Below are positions 46,824 through 56,109 of a stretch of 64,000 nucleotides of DNA, piece by piece; the first letter of the stretch is position 1; each line of letters opens with the position of its first letter. The DNA comes from Paenibacillus caseinilyticus (GTDB taxonomy: Bacteria > Bacillota > Bacilli > Paenibacillales > NBRC-103111): assembly GCF_027533645.1 (NCBI RefSeq), contig NZ_JAQAGY010000008.1, positions 124,001-188,000 of the forward strand, read 5' to 3'. The notes beneath the pieces were generated by a model that saw nothing but the letters and a program-made list of their open reading frames with translations, did no database searches and had not been told where the DNA came from. Position numbers and translations under genes: made by a program.

Positions 46824-49050
46824 GCGCATGGCGCTCATCGCCTGGGTGGTGCTGGCAGGCTTGGCGGCAGTGACCCTGGTTACGGCCGGCGATATCTGGA
46901 CCCACAGGGCCTTCCTGAAGAACAACTACTACTTCGAGAGCCGGGACTTCCAGGAGCAGCTCCGCGCGCATACGAACCTGATCGAATTCATGCATGGCGA
47001 GAACCGCGGGTACACGTCTCTGACTGCCGAAGAGAAAGTGGGAAAAGAGATGCTGGCCCGGTGGGATGAGGCTTATGCTGCCATGCTGAAAAGAAGCCGG
47101 GAACGCATCCAGGCGGCACACAATGAACGGCTGGAGCAGGCGGTACAGCAAGGCCAGGGACCCGGGGAGCTCGGCCGCATCCGGCAGGAGCTGCAGCTGG
47201 ATCTGGCGAAGGCCGAAGCCGAGGTCGCCTCCTTGAAGCAGAAGCGGATGGCGGAGTATGTGGCGTACCGCGACAAGCAGTACGAGGAGGCGGAGCAGGA
47301 TCTGCGAAAGCGGGCCGGGTCTGTGCAGTATTACATCCGGGACAAAAGCCAAGGTGACAGTTACACGGTTTACACGAATATGCAATCCACGCCCATCGAG
47401 TCCAATTTAAAAGACGACTCCCTTTACTCGCTGAAGCTGCCCCAGACGTTCCCTACGGCGAGCGAGTATGAACGGACCCTAAACCAATATTTCCAGGCAA
47501 AGCAATGGGAAGGCTTCCTGATCGTTCCTCTGGAACCAAAGGGGTACTCTCAAATCCACCGAGATGCCGTGTATTTCGATTCGCTCAAGTCCAGGATTGT
47601 CAAGGAGTTAGGACTGCTGGCGGGATGTCTTCTGGGCATGGTGCTCCTTGGGTACTATTTGTACCGGGCCAAAGCGGCGCTGGGCTCCACGATCCCCGAA
47701 CGGGTAACAGCCTGGGTAAGCGAAGTGCCGCTGGATGCGAGGCTGGTGCTCACTATGGTTCTGGGCCTTGCTGCTGCGGGGCTAGTGGATGGGATTGCAG
47801 TGTTCACGATGCCGCCCCGTCCGTCAGAGCTGGTGTCGTTAGCTCTGCTGGCAGGGTGCCTGGGAGGATTGCTCCTGCTGGGCCGGGATGCTGTCAGGCT
47901 CGCAGTGGAACCAGGATCCATCGGGACGGAGTGGGAGAGGAGCATAACGAGGCGGGTTCAAGGCAGGTTAGCGGATCGGACGGCGCACCGAAGCTTGATG
48001 TTCAAGGCCGTTTTGGTCATGGCTGCGACGGTCGGGCTGGGATTTGTCATCTCCGGTCCCGTCTCCGAACTTTGGATGGGGCTAGGACATGATGAAATGA
48101 TTGTTATAACTTCGATCTATGGCGTTCTCTACTGCCTCACCGTTGTCCCGTACGTCCTGCGCCGAGTCCGCACCCTGGACGCCATCCTGGCAGGCGTATC
48201 GCGCATGACTGAAGGCCAGATCCACGTGGCCCTGCCCGAGAAAGGACGGGGCAGCCTGTCCCGTCTCGCTCACGGCATCAACAACATGCGGGAAGGACTG
48301 CAGACGGCCCTCGAATCCCGCATGAAGAGCGAGCGGATGAAGACGGAGCTCATTACGAACGTCTCCCACGACCTCAAGACGCCGCTGACTTCCATCATCA
48401 ACTACGCCGATCTGCTGAAGAGCGAAGAGCTCCCCGAGGAGACAAGACGCCATTATGTCGATGTGCTGGACCGCAAGGCCCAGCGGCTGAAGGTGCTGAT
48501 CGACGACCTGTTCGAAGCATCCAAGATGGCCAGCGGCGCGGTGGAGCTCCGGGTCGAACCCGTGAACGTAGCGGCGCTGCTCGAGCAGGCGCTCGCCGAG
48601 TTCAGCGACGGACTCGAGCCCTCGTCCCTCACCTTCCGGGTCCACATCGATGAGCCGCAGATGATGGCCCGCCTCGACGGCAAGAAGACATCGAGGGTGT
48701 TCGAGAATCTCATCGGCAATGCAGTCAAGTACGCCCTCCCCCACACACGGATTTATGTGATGCTGTCACAGCAGCCGGGTGTGGTGCTGTTCACCGTCAA
48801 AAATGTATCCGCCTACGAGATCGAAGGCGATGCGGGCGAGCTGCTAGATCGGTTCAAGCGCGGGGACGCCTCCCGGAACACGGAGGGCTCAGGCCTTGGG
48901 CTCGCGATCGCCAAGAGCATCATGGAACTGCAGGGCGGCGGGCTGGACATCGAGGTCGACGGCGACCTGTTCAAAGTGACGGCGAGTTTCCCGTCCGCTC
49001 CCAATACTAGTGCTGCTCCTGCAGCGGTCACCGGACGCCACTCGGCCTAA
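46801..49050 (+). CDS. Sensor histidine kinase
   Basis: 749 aa. N-terminal transmembrane helix (about 8-30), an extracytoplasmic sensor region with Glu/Arg/Lys-rich coiled-coil (about 75-170), several membrane helices (about 275-300, 325-370, 400-460), a HAMP-like segment, then the kinase core: H-box NVSHDLKTPLTS (His523), N-box VFENLIGNAVKYA and G-box RNTEGSGLGLAIAKSI. The start is a TTG at 46801 with AAGGTGG upstream; ATG 46828 is the alternative. Signal unknown. Confidence 0.92.
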   Translation: MATKWKNKRMALIAWVVLAGLAAVTLVTAGDIWTHRAFLKNNYYFESRDFQEQLRAHTNLIEFMHGENRGYTSLTAEEKVGKEMLARWDEAYAAMLKRSRERIQAAHNERLEQAVQQGQGPGELGRIRQELQLDLAKAEAEVASLKQKRMAEYVAYRDKQYEEAEQDLRKRAGSVQYYIRDKSQGDSYTVYTNMQSTPIESNLKDDSLYSLKLPQTFPTASEYERTLNQYFQAKQWEGFLIVPLEPKGYSQIHRDAVYFDSLKSRIVKELGLLAGCLLGMVLLGYYLYRAKAALGSTIPERVTAWVSEVPLDARLVLTMVLGLAAAGLVDGIAVFTMPPRPSELVSLALLAGCLGGLLLLGRDAVRLAVEPGSIGTEWERSITRRVQGRLADRTAHRSLMFKAVLVMAATVGLGFVISGPVSELWMGLGHDEMIVITSIYGVLYCLTVVPYVLRRVRTLDAILAGVSRMTEGQIHVALPEKGRGSLSRLAHGINNMREGLQTALESRMKSERMKTELITNVSHDLKTPLTSIINYADLLKSEELPEETRRHYVDVLDRKAQRLKVLIDDLFEASKMASGAVELRVEPVNVAALLEQALAEFSDGLEPSSLTFRVHIDEPQMMARLDGKKTSRVFENLIGNAVKYALPHTRIYVMLSQQPGVVLFTVKNVSAYEIEGDAGELLDRFKRGDASRNTEGSGLGLAIAKSIMELQGGGLDIEVDGDLFKVTASFPSAPNTSAAPAAVTGRHSA

Positions 49051-49055
49051 AGGCA

Positions 49056-49097
49056 GAAGAAGCGGGCATTCCTCCCGGGAGGAATGCCCGCTTCTTC
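49056..49097. terminator. Long palindrome after the kinase gene
   Basis: A 42-bp perfect palindrome with no spacer (21-bp arms, GAAGAAGCGGGCATTCC...). Probably a transcription terminator, though the T tail is weak (CTTCTTCC). Confidence 0.7.
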
Positions 49098-49295
49098 CGC
49101 CGATTAAGGACCGTAGGCGTCTATCTGCAATAGGCACAGTGAACCTCTGTCCCGAACCCTTTCACAGATGAGGGCTGCCTGGACGCCGCTCCGAGCAGTA
49201 AGGTGATTACTTATCCACTACAGATGAGCGTAGGGTAGGGTATCGTCAGCGGGCCGGCACTGACTTCGGGTGAGCTTGCTCTCCGCTCGCCCGCC

Positions 49296-49781
49296 TCACA
49301 TCCTCTTCACCTTTGGCTCCGGCTGAATCTGTGCTCTGACGTCCGATTCCACCTTGGCTGCCACAAGACTTTTATCCTCAAAGGGTGTGGAAAGAACGAT
49401 CAAGGTCGTTGAGAATCCGAAGGCGTGGCAGGCATCCAGAAATCGGGCCATGGATTCGCCATTTTCCGTTACCACCTTCATTAGATAATTAAACTCTCCG
49501 CTGATCCGGTAAAGATCGATAATCTCCGGGGACGCTTCACTGAAAGCCTCGAACGCCTTGCAGTCCGTCGATTTGAACAGAACAAAAGCGCTTGTATGCT
49601 TGCCAAGCTTAGACGGGGAAAGATCCGCCCGGTAGCCCGTTATGACCTCCTGCTCCTCCATTTTGCGGATTCTCTCGGTTACCGCGGGCTGCGACATGGC
49701 GATCATCCGGCTCATCTCGGCAATCGGAATCCGGGCGTTCTCTTCCAATACCGACAAGATTTTATAATCGATCTGGTCCAT
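49296..49781 (-). CDS. Lrp/AsnC family transcriptional regulator
   Basis: 161 aa from ATG 49781. N-terminal helix-turn-helix (ILSVLEENARIPIAEMSRMIAMSQPAVTERIRKMEEQEVITGYRA) and a RAM ligand-binding domain (SEASPEIIDLYRISGEFNYLMKVVTEN). It likely controls the divergent hydrolase and senses a small ligand such as an amino acid. The promoters lie in the 150-bp gap, which holds an inverted repeat. Confidence 0.92.
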   Translation of the reverse strand: MDQIDYKILSVLEENARIPIAEMSRMIAMSQPAVTERIRKMEEQEVITGYRADLSPSKLGKHTSAFVLFKSTDCKAFEAFSEASPEIIDLYRISGEFNYLMKVVTENGESMARFLDACHAFGFSTTLIVLSTPFEDKSLVAAKVESDVRAQIQPEPKVKRM

Positions 49782-49872
49782 TGGCACATCGCCTCACATT
49801 CGAAAGTTAGTCGACGGAAACAAAGAAAAATATAAGTTTTCAGACCCCAAAATCCTTAAGAATCTTATTCCG

Positions 49873-49897
49873 ATTGTACGCCATCTCCAAGTACAAT
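49873..49897. promoter_or_regulatory. Inverted repeat between lrp and the hydrolase gene
   Basis: ATTGTAC and GTACAAT, perfect 7-bp arms with an 11-bp spacer. A plausible binding site for the adjacent Lrp-type regulator. Confidence 0.5.
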
Positions 49898-49930
49898 AAC
49901 ACTACCAAACGGTAAAGGGGAATGAGAAAC

Positions 49931-50758
49931 ATGACAAAGACAGGAAACGAAGCTGCAGCAGTAAGCGGATTGGACTTCTTTACGACGGGTGACGGGAACC
50001 GTATCGCCTACCGGTTCGATGGACCGGCGAACTTGCCTGTATTGGTTCTCGCGAATTCCATCGGCACCACTTTGCATATGTGGGATGGACAAATTACGGA
50101 GTTGTCGAAGCATTTTCGCGTACTCCGCTATGACTATCGCGGTCATGGGGCTTCGGATGCCCCCGCCGGAGCGTATTCGTTTGACAGGCTCGGACGGGAT
50201 GTGATCGAGCTGCTCGATTCGCTGCAGATCAGCCGGGTGCATTTTGGCGGGTTGTCGTTAGGCGGGGTCGTCGGACAATGGCTTGCTATCCATCATCCCG
50301 AGAGGATCGGCAAACTGATTCTGTCCAATACCTCATCCTACCTGGGGCCCCCAGAACATTGGGACGGCCTGATCGCCTCCGTCCTTCAAGGCGGGAACAT
50401 GTCCGAACTCGCCGACATGTTCATCGGGAATTGGTTCCCTCCGCAGATGAGGGAGACGGAAAGCGACACCGTATCGGCGTTCCGCGACATGGTGCTCGCC
50501 ACGCATCCGCTGGGGTTCGCCGGAAGCTTCGCTGCGATCCGCGACTTCGACATGCGCCGGACTGCGGCGCTGATCAGCTCCCCGACACTGGTAATCGGAG
50601 GCCAGTACGATACGGTGACACTGCCCAGCCACAGCGAATTAATCGCCGCAACGGTGCCTGGCGCTAAGCTGGTCATGTTACCGGCAGTACACCTGCCGAA
50701 TATCGAGCGTCCCGCCGACTTTCTGGACGCGGTACTCCCTTTCCTGCTCTCGGAGTAA
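49931..50758 (+). CDS. Alpha/beta hydrolase, 3-oxoadipate enol-lactonase-like
   Basis: 275 aa from ATG 49931 with AAAGGGGA upstream. Nucleophile Ser109 in GLSLGG, an acid in GGQYDTVT and a His in PAVHLPNIERP complete the triad. Closest in layout to PcaD (LANSIGTTLHMWDGQ, RYDYRGHGAS). No other beta-ketoadipate genes are near, so the true substrate is uncertain. Divergent from the Lrp regulator. Confidence 0.85.
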   Translation: MTKTGNEAAAVSGLDFFTTGDGNRIAYRFDGPANLPVLVLANSIGTTLHMWDGQITELSKHFRVLRYDYRGHGASDAPAGAYSFDRLGRDVIELLDSLQISRVHFGGLSLGGVVGQWLAIHHPERIGKLILSNTSSYLGPPEHWDGLIASVLQGGNMSELADMFIGNWFPPQMRETESDTVSAFRDMVLATHPLGFAGSFAAIRDFDMRRTAALISSPTLVIGGQYDTVTLPSHSELIAATVPGAKLVMLPAVHLPNIERPADFLDAVLPFLLSE

Positions 50759-50787
50759 AGGAACCCCTCACGTGGACCGCAGCAGGA

Positions 50788-50840
50788 AGCAGCTGTCAGA
50801 CCATAGAGAATCCCTCTATGATCTGACAGGTGCTTTTTTC
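50788..50840 (+). terminator. Terminator of the PcaD-like gene
   Basis: Plus strand stem CTGTCAGACCATAGAG/CTCTATGATCTGACAG with a short loop, then TTTTTTC. Confidence 0.9.
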
Positions 50841-50945
50841 ACTTGCCGTCCTTCGGCCAAATAGACCGCCGCTTGGCGCTTAAGAACAATGCGCCGAGCA
50901 AGCTTAACTGGCCTCGCGCTGCACGGGTCTCTCTGCCGCGCACCG

Positions 50946-51662
50946 CTATCTAGCGGCCAAATACCGCTGCAGAGCGCCGAGCGGCTCGATGACCGCCCCG
51001 GCTCCGTTCCCCTGCAGTGTTCGTGCGGCGTCCGCCATGGACAGCTGCGCCGCAGCGACCGGCAGACCGCCGGTCTCCGCCGTCAGCCCGGCCAGGAAAG
51101 CATACGTGCCTTCGGCGTACTCCTTGTCCCGGCCCTGCAGCAGCTGGTCGAACAGGCTGCGGTCCGCGACGACCGCTTCGGCGCGAAGCGGCACGCCGTG
51201 CTCTGCGGCATAAGCCTGCAGGCGGCCCATCGTCCCCTCCACGGTTGCCGGATTCGTGAAGGCGATCCGGCAGTCCCCTCCGCTGCGGACGACCTCGCCG
51301 AACCACGGCTCGTCGATCGCGATGAGCTCGGCGGCCACCCGCCCGTCCAGGCTGGCACCCAGCTTGGCGAGCTCGGCGATATAGTTCGTGCACGTGACGA
51401 GAATCGCGTCCACTCCGCAGCCGGCGATCCACTCCAGCTGCCCGGTCAGACGGCCGTGCAGCTCGGCAGAGGTTCCGCCCACTTCGAGCGGAACGCTCTT
51501 CTCCGGCTCCCGGGTCAGCCAATGGATGAGTCCCGGATCCACAAAATGCAGGAAGCCGTAGAGCTCCGGATCGAAGGTTCCTTCAAAAAAACGAATGTTG
51601 GAGTAGTGGGCATGCAAACACCCGATGGTTATCTTGGCGGCGCTGGTAGGTTTGGCTGCGAT
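50946..51662 (-). CDS. Asp/Glu racemase-fold protein, start codon unclear
   Basis: The frame gives 223 aa from a TTG at 51617, but the fold's first strand continues upstream (ITIGCLHAHYSN) to 51662, where an ATC stands 6 nt after GAGGG. No ATG, GTG or TTG exists in that extension, which reaches a stop at 51679. The first cysteine motif of the family is VTCTNYIAE; the second, near QLSMADAARTL, has no Cys. So it may be a remodelled or inactive member. Related folds: aspartate/glutamate and hydantoin racemases, arylmalonate decarboxylase. Downstream of the MFS gene. Confidence 0.6.
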   Translation of the reverse strand: MAAKPTSAAKITIGCLHAHYSNIRFFEGTFDPELYGFLHFVDPGLIHWLTREPEKSVPLEVGGTSAELHGRLTGQLEWIAGCGVDAILVTCTNYIAELAKLGASLDGRVAAELIAIDEPWFGEVVRSGGDCRIAFTNPATVEGTMGRLQAYAAEHGVPLRAEAVVADRSLFDQLLQGRDKEYAEGTYAFLAGLTAETGGLPVAAAQLSMADAARTLQGNGAGAVIEPLGALQRYLAAR

Positions 51663-51708
51663 GATAATCCCTCTTTTCTAGGCAGGCATTCAAACATGCG
51701 TCTGTTGA

Positions 51709-51801
51709 TTAGGTATTCTTTAGATCATAGCCCGGCATGAAGCGCAGCGTCAATGGTTCCCGGCCTCCACCGCCATCAAACAGAATACAGGCCATATTCA
51801 T
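51709..51801 (-). CDS. Micro-ORF coupled to the MFS transporter
   Basis: 30 aa (MNMACILFDGGGGREPLTLR...). Its ATG overlaps the MFS stop by 4 bp (ATGA), and AAGGAGGG lies 7 nt upstream. It is too short to assign a function; it could regulate the downstream racemase-like gene or be a peptide product. I do not recognise a family. Confidence 0.45.
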   Translation of the reverse strand: MNMACILFDGGGGREPLTLRFMPGYDLKNT

Positions 51802-53087
51802 ACGGCACCCTCCTTATGTGGGCTGGGAGTGGCTTGGCTGCGCTGCCTGGCGGACATCGACTTGCGGCAGGCTGCATACCCCGCTGCGGCGGCGAGAGAG
51901 AAGCCCGCATTGAGCGCGATGAGCAGCTGGTAGTCCTGCAGCGTATCGTAGTTCAGTCCGCCGCCCAGAGCGGCCAGCACTCCGCCAAGCTGGTGGATGC
52001 TGAGGAAGAGGCCGGTCTGCAGCCCGCTCGCCTTGCCAGAGCCGTGAAGCGCTTCGCCGGCGACCAGGATGCCGCCCGGCACCGCCCCGAGATAAGTCGC
52101 CCCGAAGAGCAGCGAGAAGGCGAGCGGCGATAGCGGCAGGTGGATCCAGAGCAGGACGAAGGCGCCCGTCCGCAGTAGATACAGCACCGCCAGCGCCCGG
52201 GTGCGGGACATCCGGTCGATCAGAAGCGAGAAGGTCAACCCGCCGACGAGCTCCAGCAGCCCGAGCAGACTGAGAGCCGAGGCGATCATGGCCTCGGGGA
52301 CATGGGCGGTCTGGTGAATGGCCACCATGTGCATCTCTACCGTTCCCATGGAGAAGCCGCAGGTCAGCAGCGCGAACATGACGACCCCAACGACGGGATG
52401 CCGCAGGTGAGCGAGCGACGCTCTCCACGAGAGAGCGGATGAGGCGGCAGGGGAAGAGGAAGCTTGCCGTCCAGCCTGCCCCTCCTCCTCTATGCCCTCC
52501 GGACTCGGCTTCACCAGGAACAGGATCAGCGGCAGGAATAAAGCTGCATTGAGCAGCAGAATTAGGTATACCGTGCTCCAATCGAGCGACTGCATCCGTG
52601 TCAGCAGCGGAGTCAGCACTGCCAGACCCAGCGATCCGGCGCTCCCCAGGATCGTCAGCGCTTTGGCCCGGTGGTGCTTGAACCAGTTCGTGACGAGCAC
52701 ATATGTGACCGATGCGCCCAATCCCCCGATGCCGCCGAGGATCCCGATACCCGCGTAGAATCCTGCGGGGCTGCGGAACAGCAGTACCGTACCGACGGAC
52801 AGCAGATTGGCGGCCGCCACGATCAGCAGCACCTTTTTGTAGCCGATCCGATCCACGAGCCAGCCGCCGAGCGGAGCACATAAAGCGCCCAGCAGTGTAG
52901 CCGTAGACCATGTGAATCCCAGAAAGCTGCGTCCTACGCCAAGATCAGCCGTGATCTCCGCCTGGTAATAGGCCATCACGAACCGGCTCAGCGAACCCGC
53001 GAACCCGAAGACCCACAGGAAGAGCAGAAGAAGCCATGCGTATGGTTGTTCACGGAACCATAGTCCGTATGATGTTCGGAAGGCCAT
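51798..53087 (-). CDS. MFS transporter
   Basis: 429 aa, 12 transmembrane helices, with the A-loop GGWLVDRIGYKKVLL between helices 2 and 3. Similar in layout to oxalate/formate-type or monocarboxylate MFS carriers (SFLGFTWSTATLLGALCAPLGG). It could export or import a small organic solute; the substrate is unknown. AAAGGGGGAG precedes the ATG. Divergent from a MocR regulator, which probably controls it. Confidence 0.88.
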   Translation of the reverse strand: MAFRTSYGLWFREQPYAWLLLLFLWVFGFAGSLSRFVMAYYQAEITADLGVGRSFLGFTWSTATLLGALCAPLGGWLVDRIGYKKVLLIVAAANLLSVGTVLLFRSPAGFYAGIGILGGIGGLGASVTYVLVTNWFKHHRAKALTILGSAGSLGLAVLTPLLTRMQSLDWSTVYLILLLNAALFLPLILFLVKPSPEGIEEEGQAGRQASSSPAASSALSWRASLAHLRHPVVGVVMFALLTCGFSMGTVEMHMVAIHQTAHVPEAMIASALSLLGLLELVGGLTFSLLIDRMSRTRALAVLYLLRTGAFVLLWIHLPLSPLAFSLLFGATYLGAVPGGILVAGEALHGSGKASGLQTGLFLSIHQLGGVLAALGGGLNYDTLQDYQLLIALNAGFSLAAAAGYAACRKSMSARQRSQATPSPHKEGAV

Positions 53088-53109
53088 CGGCGTCTCCCCC
53101 TTTCAGCCG

Positions 53110-53115
53110 ATTATA
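53110..53115 (-). promoter_or_regulatory. Possible -10 box of the MFS gene
   Basis: Minus strand TATAAT, 22 bp upstream of the MFS start codon. No -35 is evident, in line with activator dependence. Confidence 0.4.
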
Positions 53116-53211
53116 CCGTCCCCCCCTCCCGGACACCCGGGCCAATTGGCAGAAAAACCACCCAGCCACTTCCAGCGCAAAGTATACTTAGGAGAGACAG
53201 GGGGAGTCGCG

Positions 53212-54672
53212 ATGCGTTGGAAGCCACAGCCGGATACCGGCGTGCCGGTATTCAAACAGATTGTCCGCTATTTCGAGGAGCAGATCCTGAAGGGCGACCT
53301 GCCGCCCGGAGCGAGGCTCCCTGCGGAACGCGAACTGGCTGGACAGCTGCACGTCAACCGCAGCACGGTGAGCACGGCCTATGAGGAACTCCGGGCGGGA
53401 GGCTTCGTCACCTCCGTGAAGGGAAGCGGGACGCGGGTATGCGAGCTGCAGTGGGAGGAGAAGCCCGTGCCCGTACCTAACTGGCGGAGGTATACGGGAG
53501 GGCGGACGTTCGATCCGACCGCTTCCGTCTACCGCAGGCAGCAGGAAGCGGCCCTGCTGCCGGGGATAGTGAATCTCACCAAGGGGGAGCTTTCTCCCGA
53601 TCTCATGCCCCTGGAGCTGCTGCGGGAGCTGGCGGAGGAAGCCGATTACGGCAGGGCGTTCTCCTATCACGACGACTTTCGGGGCGGTGCGGAGCTTCGC
53701 GGGACATTAGCGGACCTGACATTGGCCGGCCACGGCATCTCGGCATCACCGGAGCATCTGGTGATCACGGCGGGGGTCAAGCATTCGCTGCATCTCATAG
53801 CCCACACGCTGCTGGAACCAGGGGATGCCATAGCGGTGGAAGGTCCGTCATACTTGTATGCGATGGGGGTCTTCTCGGCAGCCGGTCTTCGTATGGTCCG
53901 GCTGCCCATGGACCGAGAGGGACTGATCCCCGAAGCGCTTCCCGAGCTGTACTACAAGCACCGGATCCGCATGGTATTCACGAACCCTAGCTACCAGAAT
54001 CCGACCGGCACGTGCCTGTCCGCCGCACGGCGGAAGAAGCTGCTCGAAGTATGCGAAAGCCTGCGGCTGCCCATAGTCGAGGACGATCCGTACAGCGATC
54101 TCTACCTCGATCAGGCCACTCCCCCGCCCCCTTCCCTGAAGGCGCTGAGCGGCGGGGACCGCTTCGTGATCTACCTCGGCACCTTGTCGAAGACGGCCAC
54201 GCCCGGCATGCGCCTCGGCTGGATCGCCGCCCCGCTGCCGGCCGCCTCGCGCCTGGCGCAGGCAAAGAACCGGATGGGCTACAGCACAAGCCACGCCGGC
54301 GAGCGGCTAGGCGGGGCTTATCTGCGTTCGCCGGCCGCCAAGGTGCATTTGGCTACCGTGCGCCGTACGCTGGCATTGAGGCGCAGCTGTATGCTGCAGG
54401 CGCTGCGGGAGCATGCCGGCGGCATAGCCTTACCGCTTGCCTCCGACGCCCAGGCGGGCGGATTCTACCTGTGGCTGCAGCTAGCCCGGCCGGTGCCCGA
54501 CCGGGAGCTGGTGGAAGCGGGCATCCGCGAAGGCGTGCTCTTCTACCCCGGCAGCCTGTTCGGCGCGGAGCCCGGCTTCTTCCAGCTGACGTACGCCTCG
54601 GTCGGCGAAGCGGAGATCCTCCTTGGCGCCCGCCGCATCGGTCAGGCGCTCGCCGGGCTCGGCTTGGGCTGA
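53212..54672 (+). CDS. MocR family regulator (GntR HTH plus aminotransferase domain)
   Basis: 486 aa from ATG 53212, AGGGGGAG 7 nt upstream. GntR winged helix (ILKGDLPPGARLPAERELAGQLHVNRSTVSTAYEELRAGGF) joined by a linker to a type I aminotransferase fold with PLP Lys327 (LGTLSKTATPGMRLGW) and TNPSYQNPTGT. MocR proteins use PLP as a ligand to switch transcription. Adjacent divergent MFS gene is the likely target. Confidence 0.94.
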   Translation: MRWKPQPDTGVPVFKQIVRYFEEQILKGDLPPGARLPAERELAGQLHVNRSTVSTAYEELRAGGFVTSVKGSGTRVCELQWEEKPVPVPNWRRYTGGRTFDPTASVYRRQQEAALLPGIVNLTKGELSPDLMPLELLRELAEEADYGRAFSYHDDFRGGAELRGTLADLTLAGHGISASPEHLVITAGVKHSLHLIAHTLLEPGDAIAVEGPSYLYAMGVFSAAGLRMVRLPMDREGLIPEALPELYYKHRIRMVFTNPSYQNPTGTCLSAARRKKLLEVCESLRLPIVEDDPYSDLYLDQATPPPPSLKALSGGDRFVIYLGTLSKTATPGMRLGWIAAPLPAASRLAQAKNRMGYSTSHAGERLGGAYLRSPAAKVHLATVRRTLALRRSCMLQALREHAGGIALPLASDAQAGGFYLWLQLARPVPDRELVEAGIREGVLFYPGSLFGAEPGFFQLTYASVGEAEILLGARRIGQALAGLGLG

Positions 54673-55026
54673 GGGGGGAGGGGGGGGCGGATGCGGACCC
54701 CGGAGCTGGGCCGGTAGTGTCTATACCGCCAAGGGCGTACCGGCGGACCCCGCCGGACCGCCGGTGATCGCGGTATGCCGAAGCGCTCGCGCGGATTACG
54801 CCTCACTCGCCGTGTGCCGAAGCCGTGGGCGGATCGCGCGGTGAGCGCGGTATGCCTGGCCCTTGCCCCTGAGACCCAACACCCCAGCCAGCAGGCGCCC
54901 CCGGCAGTACCGCTCGGCAGCAGGCCTCCGCGAAGACAACAAAAGGATTCCGCCAACATCACGGAATCCTTTTTGTGATTGCGCTTCTATTTCTTACAAT
55001 CCTGTTTCGCCGCGGAACTCCCCAGC
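54673..55026. other. GC-rich intergenic stretch
   Basis: About 350 bp. Starts with a run of G (GGGGGGAGGGGGGG region) after the MocR stop and has no gene that I can support. Frames here (for example plus strand 54775-54978) have no ribosome site. It ends in a terminator. Confidence 0.55.
54939..54976. terminator. Terminator between the MocR and MreB-like genes
   Basis: AAAAGGATTCCG and CGGAATCCTTTT form a 12-bp stem with a 9-nt loop; T tracts on both strands, so it may serve both convergent genes. Confidence 0.88.
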
Positions 55027-56109
55027 TTACGCCTCCTGGCGTACGCGTTCGTCTTCGTGCTCGACCGCCGCCGCACTCTCCCGGTAGCCCGGCAGGCCGG
55101 TGCCCATCCGCCGCTCCCGACGGTAGTCCAGCATCATGCCGGCCCCGAGCGCCGTGCAGTCGAGCGGGTCGGCGGCGATATGGACCGGCACGCCGGTCTC
55201 CGCCTGAATCCGCGCGTCGAGCCCGTGCAGCAGGGCTCCTCCGCCGCAGAGCAGCATGCCCCGCTCGACGACATCGCCGGCGAGCTCCGGCGGGCAGTGC
55301 TCGAGCGTATAGCGGATCGCTTCGAATATCGCCGTCAAGAAATCGTCGAATAGACCGCGGATCTCCTCCGACGTGATCCGCACCGCCCGGGGAAGGCCGT
55401 CGATCAGATCGCGTCCGCGGATATCGATCGCCCGCTCCTCCGGCAGCTTCGCCGCCGAACCGATCCGCATCTTGATCTCTTCCGCCGTACGGTCGCCGAT
55501 CGCGAGGTTATACGTCTTTTTGACATATTCGATAAGATCCTTATCGATCGACATGCCCGCGCGCCGCACCGTATGGCTCACGACGATGCCTCCAAGCGAC
55601 AGCACAGCCACCTGGCTCGTCCCCCCGCCAATATCCAGCACGAGCGAGCCGATCGGCTCATCCACCGGCATCCCGGCTCCGAGCGCCGCCGCCAGCGGCT
55701 CTTCGACGGCCACCGCCTTCTTCGCTCCCTTATGCACCATCGTCTCTTCGACGGCGCGCTTCTGCACGCTCGTAATGCCGCACGGCACCGAGATGTACAC
55801 CTGCGAGCTCCACAGCCACCGGCGGCGTCCTTCGATCTTGCGGATGAAGAGCTGCAGCATCTGCGAGGTCATATCGAAGTTCGCAATCACCCCGTTCATC
55901 AGCGGATACACGATCTCCAGCGACTCCGGCGTACGTCCGATCATGGCCTGCGCCTCGCTGCCGACCGCCACAATCTCGCCCGTATCCTGGCGGATTGCCA
56001 CCACGGACGGTTCCCTAAGCACGATTCCCCTCCCCTGCTGATAGATGACAGTATTGGATGTTCCCAAATCGATTCCGTAATAAATATCAAAGCGTCCCAG
56101 CACTCGCAT
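55027..56109 (-). CDS. MreB/Mbl-family actin-like protein
   Basis: About 360 aa, actin fold. ATP-binding motifs: IDLGTSNTVIY (phosphate 1), VLDIGGGTSQVAVL (phosphate 2) and LLCGGGALLHGLDARI (adenosine). It polymerises under the membrane to guide cell-wall synthesis. Start ATG 56109 or GTG 56103, both near GGAGGAG; an open frame to 56343 is rejected as non-family. B. subtilis has three paralogues; it stands here without mreC/mreD, so it is probably the MreBH/Mbl-like copy. Confidence 0.93.
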   Translation of the reverse strand: MRVLGRFDIYYGIDLGTSNTVIYQQGRGIVLREPSVVAIRQDTGEIVAVGSEAQAMIGRTPESLEIVYPLMNGVIANFDMTSQMLQLFIRKIEGRRRWLWSSQVYISVPCGITSVQKRAVEETMVHKGAKKAVAVEEPLAAALGAGMPVDEPIGSLVLDIGGGTSQVAVLSLGGIVVSHTVRRAGMSIDKDLIEYVKKTYNLAIGDRTAEEIKMRIGSAAKLPEERAIDIRGRDLIDGLPRAVRITSEEIRGLFDDFLTAIFEAIRYTLEHCPPELAGDVVERGMLLCGGGALLHGLDARIQAETGVPVHIAADPLDCTALGAGMMLDYRRERRMGTGLPGYRESAAAVEHEDERVRQEA

